NCBI GenBank assembly: GCA_024364735.1
Contig: JAGFNQ010001134.1
Span: 475,718-539,717, forward strand
DNA length: 64,000 nucleotides
Source: Boesenbergia rotunda
Taxonomy: Eukaryota > Streptophyta > Magnoliopsida > Zingiberales > Zingiberaceae
Reading direction: 5' to 3'
Shown here: positions 55,280 to 64,000 of the stretch, piece by piece
Layout of the letters: every line of letters begins with the position of its first letter
How positions within the stretch are numbered: the stretch's first letter is position 1
Translations under genes and position numbers: made by a program
Notes under the pieces: model-generated
What the model was told of the DNA's origin: nothing
What the model saw: the letters and a program-made list of their open reading frames with translations, nothing else
The model's database searches: none

Positions 55280-56867
55280 TGTAGCGACCCGCCTTCTTCT
55301 ACCCTAGACGGATCGTTACTTTTGTCTACTTCTCGACTCTAATATACGACTAATGAAAATGCGGAAATCTTTTTTTTTTTTTTAACTTTTACATTCATCT
55401 AACAATTATGTTCTAACCTAAGCAATCATGCGTAATAACATATCACCCTTCTATCTCCATAGCTCGCAAGATGATAAACATTGAAGCTTGCCTTGCCCAA
55501 CTCAAACTGCAGGTATCAGTCGACTGATACTGTATCAGTCGACTGATAGGCCTGAAATCAGAAAACTCAGGTTTCGGCAGTTGCTTCTCAGCTCCTCCAA
55601 ACCTATAATTTCGAGCCATATGGAATCATGACACCATTTCTACACTCTATGACAGTTTTCAAATGAGTTTAGCCTATCAAAACGAATCCATAAACTTGAA
55701 ATTTGGACTTTTGCGGAGGAAAATAAACTATTCAAGATATATGAACTTTAACACTCAAGTTTGTACCAATCTTGACTCCTATGTACTCATAACTCCAAAT
55801 TCATGTTCTATAACCCTGCTAAAGCATTATAAAAATGTGGATGCAACTTTTCTAAACATTTATAAGCAATAAAACTTAATTCAAAGAGAATTTGATACTA
55901 TCTTGGCACATGCGTCTATTTTCTAACAAAGTATCAATATCTCCATCTACTCACATTTCTACTCATCCAATGCAAACATAAGAATATATAAGCTAAATGA
56001 AATGACATGGAATCTTTACTCTAAGCAATTGAGCATGTAAAACTATCCGAAACTTAAATGTTCGCTAAACTCCATAAAGCAATAACTTGAAATTGAATAA
56101 ACTAAAACATTGTAATTCAAATAACTAAATTGTCTCGTCTCAAACATCTCTCCAAAATCAGCCACCACACACACTTTACTCAGCACTGCCTCGTCGCCTT
56201 CCTTCAGAATTGCTTGCCTTTACCTTTATCTGCAATAAGAGGAAATGCAACTAGTAAGCAAAAAGCTTAGTAAGTACTATCTAGCTCACAAAAATCTCGA
56301 AAAGTGCAAACATGCTTCTAGAACAATATGGAAATCATATGGGATACTTATATGCTTGAAAGAAAACTAGGAACATGTATAACTCAAAACATGCATACTC
56401 AAGCAATAATAATTCTCAATTTACTTCTCTTGGCTCAACTTGAAACTTTAGCTATTCTTTAACTTTTGAAAACTTTCTTAAACTTTCGAAAACTTTGCTA
56501 AAGCATATACTTGAAAATACTAATCACTTGGATCCACTGAAGACGTAAGTACCATCTCATGCGCGTTCCCTAAAAGGTTGGGGTAGCGAGCCACCAATCC
56601 TAATAGAGCAGACCTTGGTCTACCAGGGCCAAGACCTTGGAATTGGACACCTGGATTTCTTTAACGACGCCCTTCGAACGCCCGGCTGCCCATTAAACGT
56701 TTTTCCTCTTTTTTTTCTTTTTCTTTTTTTTTTAAATACTAAACGGACTCGGAAAATTCCATAAAAATATTCTAAAAATTCCTAAAAATATCTAGAATAT
56801 TTCTAAACCATTTTTAAATAATTCTAAGGACTTTAAGAACCAAAAATAGGAATTTTGGGGCGTTACA
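55280..56867 (-). mobile_element. Solo LTR (1588 bp), same family as 24032-26367, shorter
   Basis: Plus-strand ends TGTAGCGACCC and GGGGCGTTACA, TSD GTTGA (55275-55279 and 56868-56872). It matches the reverse complement of the 24032-26367 LTR but lacks the part corresponding to about 24200-24960, which includes the TATA box and the tRNA-like sequence. GTCGACTGATAC palindromes occur at 55515-55545. Confidence 0.9.
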
Positions 56868-56895
56868 GTTGATTGCAAAAATTCTTGTAGTGTTG

Positions 56896-58740
56896 ATTGT
56901 GCCTCCATGCCCTTTTTTCAATTATTATAAGTAATTCCTTAACTCTTTCATTCAAACAAATGTTCTCCTCTGTTAGCTTCTTGATTCGGTTGTCTTTAGA
57001 ATGCAGTCACCACATTCCTTAGTATTTTGCCTTACAGCTTCTGTGTCATCTCCTTGTGATGTCTCCATTGGGCGTGGAATGTCATCACCGATATCAAGGT
57101 TCTCAAACAATGTTTTTTCATTTAGGTTAAGAATTATTTCAATCATCACCTGTCAATTAACAAGTACACAAATGTTAACAACTCTATATCAAACTAACAT
57201 AGGTCACCGTTTAGAATAATTACCTCTTTGGGCGAGAGTCGATCAACAAGGGCCCTCACCCTACTAATATGCGAAGGAATATTCCTCCACTTATTTATTC
57301 GAGGTCCTTGAACATTGTATGGTTTTTGAATTGGTACATGCTCCAAAAATCATGCTTACACCAAGTGTTACATACAAATACATTAATGACAGCAAAATAT
57401 TATAAAATTAAACAACAAAATTACACTCATTGCCAAAAGACCAACAAATCCCTTTAGGTAAGGGAGATTGGTGCTGGTGTGGTATCTCTGAGTTGATGAA
57501 AATAAGTCCCCAATCATAGGTAATTGTGGAGACAAAAATTGATGGATGGCTTCAACCCAGTTGATCAATCTAACAAGATTCTCATAATCATCTTCTATAT
57601 CTACAAGACCTAGAGGGACCTTATATGTACTAGACAAAAATAAGACACAAACAAATATATACAAAATATAGAATTTATACACTAATAAAACATCATCCTT
57701 TGATTCAACAGTTTTGGAATAATATTTAAGTAACTCCTCAATTCTTGTTCTGGTAAGTTATTTTTCTTTTGAGAAGTAAGTAAGATAGAGGTCACCCGAT
57801 GCTTTAGTTGAATTAATAGGGACCAAAATACCACGATCCGCTATACCCAGTAACATCTCGTCTGGTGAACGCAACCGGTACACCTGAAATATTTAAAATA
57901 TTTAGTTATTATCAAGAACATAGGCCTGAAATGAAATCATTTCAAGCCCACGTTGAGCCTGAAATAAAATCACTTTAGGCCTACCAAGAGCTTGAAATGA
58001 GTTCACTTCAGGCCCTCGGTAGGCCTGAAATAATTTTATTCAGGCCTACTAAGGGTCTGAAGTGAACTCACTTCAGTTCCTCGGTAGGCTTGAAATAATT
58101 TTATTTCAAGCCTACCGAGGGCCTGAAGTGAACTCATTTTAGGCCCTCGGTAGGCCTGAAATGATTTTATTTCAGACCTACCGAGGGCCTGAAGTGAAAT
58201 CATTTTAGACCCTCGATAGGCCTGAAATAAAATGACTAAAATGAATCGAAATTAAATCATTTCAGGGCATCTTTATTCCTGTTTTATCTTACTAAAGTTA
58301 GTGTTTACAATTCATAACTAAAAGTGTTACATGAGAATTTAAAAACTTGCGAGGTTTAATCCAAACTTTCAAATATATTCACCAAAATTCCACGGATATG
58401 CTACAATTCTTGTATGTCCAAGAAAACACTAAAGGAGACTCTTTGATCTTCGTAATGTGTCGATCATTTAAAATTTGAAATGCTTCAAAAAAATTGTTAA
58501 AGTAGCCTAAAACACTGCACCAATGTAATTTTTGTCCAAAGTCATCTGAAACCTACAGGTTGTATACATTACAAATTTATTAAGAACTAAACCCAAACAT
58601 TTTTATATTTGCAAAATCAATATAAACATGCGAAGAGTTGTTTTGACCTAAGACTATCGCTAACATATCTTGGTGGATAATGCCAAGGAAGAAGAGACTG
58701 AAACACCCACAGACCTTTTTCCACCATTATCTAAAAAAAA
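56896..58740 (-). pseudogene. Ulp1-like transposon gene, copy B, N-terminal half
   Basis: Minus strand. 57383-57890 encodes LGIADRGILVPINSTKASGD and a hydrophobic LYIFVCVLF stretch, then DIEDDYENLVRLINWVEAIH. These align in order with copy A (35188-34865 and upstream). Further exons are near 58560-58380 (HWCSVLGYFNNFFEAFQIL) and perhaps a first exon from ATG 58729 (MVEKGLWVFQSLLPWHY). Stops are present. The CACTA at 48873-56892 separates it from its protease half. Confidence 0.65.
57925..58250. repeat. Tandem palindromic repeats CTTCAGGCCCTCGGTAGGCCTGAA
   Basis: Seven or so units of about 40-45 bp, alternately oriented, built from AGGCCTGAAAT and CTACCGAGGGCCTGAAGTGA. They lie in an intron or spacer of Ulp1-like copy B. 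Related to the GGCCCA..TGGGCC clusters at 31900 and 46605. Confidence 0.9.
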
Positions 58741-58749
58741 CAATGCAAA

Positions 58750-59472
58750 AACCCTAACCTCTACTTTGGAGAGTGCCGATCAGTGTGGACTTCCACGCAA
58801 ACACTTAAAGCCATCTCAGGGACACACTGACAGATTTCCTTAGGGTTTTAGTTGGGAGGAGAGATTGGAGGATGAGCACGCGACTATAACACAGCTAAGG
58901 AGCCCATAATGTCCTCCAACTTCAGCAATAACAATTAGGTTGCTGCGCTGAGAGTGAAAGGAGAAAATTTTGACTCCCTGAGACATCCGAACCATAAAAT
59001 ATTATTTTAATTTGAAAAGTTTGAAAAAATAGTTCAGATGTCTCGAAATTCTATCTGAAAAAGATAATTCTTGACGAAAGAGATATAAGAGAAAGATCAC
59101 TATATTTGATGCGCCCTTTGATAAAAAGAACACCTCAGTACGACTTTTGATAAATCTTAATTTTCACATGCACCGTTTGGTAAAAAGCAGATGTTGGAAG
59201 CTCATTGCCATTGTTACAAAGGACTAACTGCTCATCAGCAAATGCTATATGATTATTTTTTAACTAGCCGTGGAGCTAAAACTAAAACTTGATTTGGGCT
59301 AACATAATCTGTATTAGGATATTTTTAATTCTACTTGATCAGTCATTTCATCGATGAATTTTTATTTCCCAAAAAAGAACACGGTTACTACATAAAAGCT
59401 CTCAGTTTGGGTTTCAGATTAAGCTATAAAATATATCAGGAAGGTATAATGGGTTTGGCATCTAGAATGAGA
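58750..59472. other. No gene recognised
   Basis: AT-rich sequence without supported exons. It would be the 3' flank of the zinc-finger gene on the minus strand and the 5' flank of Ulp1-like copy B. Confidence 0.5.
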
Positions 59473-60125
59473 CTATTCGTAACTTGAGTCCCTTGAAGAG
59501 GTCAATCTTCTCCGGGCTGTCGTTGCCCTTCTCACTCCAATGTTGCTTTCTTCCACTAGAGGCAGGATAGCATCATCATCGTTTCCAAATTTTATGGCAT
59601 CCTTAGTTGTCTTCGTCTGTGACCTCCAGAGGTTATCATCAAACAGATTTCCTTCATCTTCAGGACGATCATGGTTACACTTCTTGCAGAGCACATTTCC
59701 ACGGAAGTTGAGGTAATAACATCTAAACATAAAATTTGCATCAGCATTGCGACAGAGGATCGTTCCCAAGCATCAAAAGAAAATTATTAACACGGAGAGG
59801 CATGCAAGAGACTCACGAGGGGCACTCCCAATCGCCATTATTTAACTCTCGTTTGGGGCGTTGTTCCTGACAACGAAAACACTTCCTATTGCGAGCGAAA
59901 TTCATGAAGTCACACCTGCCACCACATAAGAATTGTTAATTAATTTGCCTGTAAAGTTAGCTGATTTCAGTTGAAAGTGAGGGGAAAGTTTTAAGGCAGC
60001 ATTACTTGGGGCAATTCCAATCTCCCATCTTCATCTCATTACGATTGTCCATGTTCACTCTCTTTGGCCCATCTTCTTTACACTCCAAACAGCGAAGATT
60101 TCGAGAAAAATTGAGAAAATTGCAA
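59473..60125 (-). CDS. RanBP2-type zinc-finger protein (VAR3-like), last three exons
   Basis: Minus-strand exons 60125-60006, 59915-59817 and 59722-59473 with clean AG/GT borders. The frame is open to TAG at 59473-59475. Three fingers of the pattern W-x-C-x2-C-x3-N-x6-C-x2-C are present: CNFLNFSRNLRCLEC, WNCPK|CDFMNFARNRKCFRC and WECPS|CYYLNFRGNVLCKKC. Introns split fingers at the same place, just before the second Cys. The tail is charged (FGNDDDAILPLVEESN). This matches the C-terminus of the plastid protein VAR3 and its relatives, needed for chloroplast development. Upstream exons are not found in 60126-64000, so it is either the 3' end of a gene with a large intron or inserted DNA, or a captured fragment. 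No disabling change is seen. Confidence 0.7.
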
Positions 60126-60796
60126 CTGCATATTAAAGGTAAAATACATATCTTCAGTGTCAACGAAATTTGGTTTCCAACAAATTTCTTGAAAGAACTC
60201 AATTTGCCATCGGAATAACTTTCTGCAACAAAAGAGCACCTAATGAAAAATGATTACTATACCCAATTTCTGCAAGAAAGATGAATCCTTGCCACATTTT
60301 TTAATTTCAAGAAACAACCACTTAAATAAGTCAATTTGTACGACTGATGAATCTTTGCCACATGCTTTAATTTCAAGGAAGATCCTTTAATAGGTAATTG
60401 GTCATTTTACACTCTCATTATGCATATAAGGTCGGCTCTAATGGTGGACAAACAATCATGTCAACAGGTCATGAAACACAAACTACAAAGGAATTAAAAC
60501 AATGACTACAAATTCTCAATATATTGTTTTTTCTTGATCTTCTCCACTAGCAAGCCCTATATAAGGAAAATATCTGTAAAACACTAATACACTGAAACCC
60601 TAATCATATTTATCTTTCTAAAATATTGAAAATTATATTAACTCAAAATTTGTCAAATATATGAGATCTTAATCCCTTTTATAAATTGATAACACGACCT
60701 TATCTTCAAAAAAAATCTTAAAATCTCTAGACTTTTTTTACACACTTATTAAAAGACCTACAGATACTTTATTAAAACTACTTACACTATCGTATA
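60126..60796. other. No gene recognised
   Basis: AT-rich. Upstream exons of the zinc-finger gene were looked for on the minus strand and not found. Confidence 0.5.
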
Positions 60797-62130
60797 TCAT
60801 AATTTATGGAATATTTTCAATTTATACATAGTTACAAAAATATGATTTCTCACACTCCCCTTCAAGTTGGTGAATAAATATTCATCTATCTCTTGGATAT
60901 AATACTTTGAAACACAGCTACTTAACCCTTTAGTAATATATCTATAAATTGTCAATGTGTAAATACATAATGGATACAAATTAACCCACGTTTTAATCTC
61001 CTTGATGAGGTATCTTTCAATTTCATCGTACTTTATTCGATCATATTATACCAGATTATGGGCTATGATAATCATAAATTTATTATCACAATAAAGTCTC
61101 ATTAGACCATATCTTGATCTTAAGTCATCTAAGATGATCTTTAACTAAAGTAATTCACACATATCTTGAATCATCCCGCAGAATTCTACCTTTGCACTAT
61201 ATGGTGCCACTACATCTATTTTCTGCTCCATTTTATGAGGTTACCCTCAAGAAAAGTGCCATATCCGATGGTTGAGCTCCTATCAATCACTGTATGTCTT
61301 TTAGCACCAAATCTTTATTTCTTTTACACTGAATATTATTACTTGGTATTCCTTGGAAATATTGCCATATTTGGTGTGTTGCTTGCAGATGAACTTCTTT
61401 TGGATTATACATAAATTTTCTAATCACACTTGCTGCATATGTTATGTTTGGTTGTGAATGAGACAAATAAATAAGCTTTCTTACCATATGTTAATACATT
61501 TTCTTATCTACTGCAGCATCTTCCTTTGTCATTCCAAGTTTAAGATTTGGGTCTATTGGAGGTTTTCATATTGTCTTGCCTATTTCTTAAAGAGATATGT
61601 AACATATATCTTTTGGGAGAGAATATTTTACTTGTGAGCCACCTCAATCCCAAAATACCGTTTCAATCTTGTAATAAAACTCTTGGTCAAATATAAATTA
61701 GAAGTTGTCTCCTCATACGAGCGTTGTGACTCCTCTTGAAGAAGTGTTTAATAAATAATGTGTGATCTTGTTAACTATCTATACCCTATAACAATCATAA
61801 CTCTCGCAATTTGCTATATGGTAATTGCTTAAATCCGTATGACTTTCTTCAATTTACATTCAATATGAACATTCAAATATATAAACTTCTTCCTCTACTT
61901 TCTCCGTGCAAAAATGCATTCTTGACAGTAAACATTTGCAACTCCCAACTATAATTAGTTGTCAATGACAGTAGTATTCTAACAGCTTTTATTTTTTTGC
62001 AACGAGAGCAAAAGTCTCTAGATAATCCTATAGGTTCAAGTATAGCTCTTGGCTACCAGCCTTGTTAGTACACTTGTTTTCACTTCTCATTAGATAATGC
62101 CTCGGATAAAGTGATAGGGACGAGAATGGA
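60797..62130 (-). pseudogene. Decayed Ty1/copia pol (RNase H and end of RT)
   Basis: Minus strand near 61480-61290 has LIYLSHSQPNITYAASVIRK and FMYNPKEVHLQA (end of RT/connection). Near 61185-60880 are DMCELL, RLYCDNK, then ITKGLSS, the RNase H and C-terminal landmarks of copia pol. The minus-strand AACTTGAAGGGGAGTG (60871-60856) is a polypurine tract before a TGAGAAATC LTR-like start. Many stops. A different copia lineage from elements 1-3. Confidence 0.7.
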
Positions 62131-62529
62131 GTTAGGTTAACCAAAAAAGTTTTATGTGATGGTGGAAATGTTTAAAAGATAGGAAGTTCACAAGAGTATA
62201 TTAAGCTGTTTTGGCCCCTCTCTAGTGACTTTCCCTAAGAGCAATAGGAAGGTTTAGGTTCTCATCGCCTATATAAGATTCAATATCAATGAATTAGAAA
62301 TTGTTACACCATTCTCATGATTAGGGTTAGATTCTTGGACTTGCATTAGTTCAGGGACATCCATCTTCCCCGAGTAGGGGGTGTCAAATCTCACATTCGT
62401 AATGAGTGTAGGGATTTTCATGCACAAATTGACAAGTTAAGACAGGATTTGACACAGATTTAGACTCAAACATAGGATTTGGCATCAAATACCTAGTAGA
62501 AAAGCTTATTTAACAAGATATAACACGCA

Positions 62530-62747
62530 TAATAAGTGTGCTTAGTCAATTCATGCATAACCCAAAAGAACCTCATTTACAAGCAGCTCACCAATATTAT
62601 AGAATCTCAAAGGAACACCAAGAAAGTATATTCTATTTAAAAAGAAATAGAGGTTTGGTGCTAAAAGCATATATGAATGTCAATTATGCCAGGTCAATGG
62701 TTGGCATGAGATCAACCATCGGATATTGCACCTTTCTTGGTGGTAAG
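62530..62747 (+). pseudogene. Copia pol fragment, plus strand
   Basis: Encodes QFMHNPKEPHLQAAHQ, LKRNRGLVLKAY, and TIGYCTFLGG of copia RT/RNase H. It stops abruptly after FLGG at an LTR-like TGTTGGATC (62748), so it is cut by another insertion. Confidence 0.7.
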
Positions 62748-63871
62748 TGTTGGATCATGGTGATAGTGAGGTGAAAGTGAGTGCTAGAGGGGGAGAGGAT
62801 AAATAGCGTGCATGCAAGTAAAATTTTTATTTTGCTATGATCCCAGTGAGGTTACAAAACATAGTTGGTAGTGGAAAAACATAAATAAAAGCGCACACAT
62901 GCCACACAGGCAATTCAATGTGGTTCGGGAGTCCTAGGTCATCTTTTATCCTCTTTGATAAAGTATCAGAAGTGGAGAAAGGTCTCACAAAATCATCAAT
63001 GGCAGTACAAGAGCCATACGACAGAGAACAAGGAAGAACAAATGCATCGCATTTTAGGAAAAAAAAAATCACACTAGAATCTATCAAAATTCCCACAAAG
63101 TAGCATATGCATAGATCAGAGTTCCCATCAATTCCATAGAGATATTTGGTCCTTGGTGAGAAGATGATAAAATTTCGCACGATGCCCTCCTATGAACATT
63201 GTCCACGTCATCCTTGGAAAATAAGGACATTACAACCTTTTTGTAACTCACTAAAAGACAGAAAACACTTGTGTCTTCCAGCATAATGGGCATTGTCTAA
63301 ACCTAACCCAATAAAACCAAGACTCAAGCAGTGCAGGCATTCCCACCTTCTTACATAGACTCAATTTGGAAAAGAAAGGAAAAGCTCAAGAGCCTTAGCA
63401 ACCCAAGACCTTAAGGTTCTCACTAATGCCTCACCAAGAGATCATCCCTTGGATCAAGATCTAGGATGAGTATGAGGGCATAGCTAATCAAAAGTTAGTT
63501 GACAAATTGTAGCCTTTGCACGCACACAATTTGTCAAGAAAATTGATAGATAGAATATTTGGCATTAATTGCACAATGATTTGACATTAATGGCACAAAT
63601 TTGCTGTCAATAGAATTGATAGGCAGATTATTTGACATTAATTGCACCAATGATTTGACATTAATGGCGCAGATTTGCTATTAATAGGCAGAATATTTGA
63701 CATTAATTACACAGATTTGGCATTAATGACGCAGATTTCCATGATTGTATAGCTGTAATTATGTATCATATTATTTAAAGGAAGATTATCTAGAGGAGAA
63801 AGCAGAGCTTTTCACCTTTATTTTCTCTGAGTTTGACATAATTTTTACCCTCATTTTCTTTGAGTTTGACA
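62748..63871 (-). other. Probable LTR edge of a further SIRE-related element
   Basis: TGTTGGATCATGG at 62748 and GAGGGGGAGAGGATAAATAGC at about 62789-62809 resemble the LTR ends of elements 1-3. It breaks an RNase H frame; GTAAG (62743-62747) would be the TSD. The other end is not identified, so the right border given is only a guess. Confidence 0.35.
63530..63740 (+). repeat. Short diverged tandem repeats around GACATTAATTGCACAGATTTG
   Basis: Repeated phrases TTTGACATTAAT, GGCACAGATTTG and ATTGATAGGCAGA, about 60-80 bp apart. Shortly after, GAGTTTGACATAGTATTAGAGC (to 63883) looks like an LTR end followed by a primer-binding site with one mismatch (TAGTATTAGAGC for TGGTATTAGAGC). Confidence 0.5.
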
Positions 63872-64000
63872 TAGTATTAGAGCCCGTTTCGATCCAAACC
63901 TAATTTTTTTCCCCCTGTCATTTTTCAAGTCAATCCTAGTTCCTTGTGATTTCTCCATCTTCTTGTTTTTTCTCCCGCATTCTTCTTTTTCCTCATAATC

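Larger units (their letters stand above)
48873..56892. mobile_element. Non-autonomous CACTA transposon carrying multiple gene fragments (Pack-CACTA)
   Basis: Starts CACTACAAGAAAAAAG and ends in its inverted form (ATTCTTGTAGTG), with a 3-bp TSD TTG (48870-48872 and 56893-56895). Subterminal repeats around ACAACGCTTTTTCCGCGTTG occur at both ends, as usual for CACTA. No transposase (TnpA/TnpD-like) is seen. The interior holds exons of six ordinary plant genes, mostly with intact splice sites, and one solo LTR (55280-56867). Without that LTR the element is about 6.4 kb. It sits in an Ulp1-like gene. Confidence 0.92.

Noticed and set aside
1..64000. rRNA genes, organelle-derived DNA or bacterial operons
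   Set aside because: No matching motifs seen; all recognisable content is nuclear plant transposon or captured plant gene.

Overview
The window is nuclear DNA of a flowering plant. It holds plant-type LTR retrotransposons, a CACTA transposon and a MULE, and the captured exons come from plant genes (chlorophyll synthase, retinoblastoma-related, NAC). The form of the RBR exons leans towards a monocot, but only weakly. Almost nothing here is single-copy host sequence. The window is a stack of elements inserted into one another, and most junctions can be fixed to the base by TG...CA ends plus target-site duplications (TSDs).

Left part (1-21004): a SIRE/Maximus-type Ty1/copia element (element 1, + strand) enters from the left edge with an intact pol (107-3226), a broken envelope-like gene with a predicted intron (4420-6182) and a 2.1 kb 3' LTR (6687-8803). 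It sits inside the 3' LTR of a second, minus-strand SIRE-like element (element 2, to 21004). Element 2's pol is split by a 3.4 kb solo LTR (12653-16024, TSD CATAG). Element 2 itself lies in a MULE transposase gene whose next pieces are 21005-21684 and 31090-31708.

Middle (21685-31089): the MULE gene is interrupted by a solo LTR (21685-31089). That LTR holds an abnormal Athila/Tat-like element (21897-30116, TSD ATCAC) that ends in U3 sequence on both sides. Its layout, PPT-LTR-truncated PBS-inverted U3, looks like snap-back priming of plus-strand strong-stop DNA. A fourth layer, a solo LTR at 24032-26367 (TSD GAACT), sits inside it.

31090-48872 and 56896-58750: the MULE C-terminus (SWIM and CCHC zinc motifs) is followed by two decayed Ulp1-protease-like genes on the minus strand, an arrangement like the Kaonashi/ULP MULEs. 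They lie among repeats rich in a GGCCCAACGTGGGCC-type palindrome. These are cut by a solo LTR (36499-38768, TSD CATAA) and by a complete but pol-less element 3 (38883-46284, TSD TGATG).

48873-56892: a non-autonomous CACTA element (TSD TTG) carries exons with intact splice sites from at least five genes on one strand (RBR, PDR/ABCG transporter, a probable RPN1 proteasome subunit, a kinesin, chlorophyll synthase) plus a NAC start on the other. A solo LTR (55280-56867, TSD GTTGA) lies near its right end.

Right end (58750-64000): the last three exons of a VAR3-like RanBP2 zinc-finger gene, decayed copia fragments and probable LTR edges. I found no rRNA gene, functional tRNA gene or CRISPR array.
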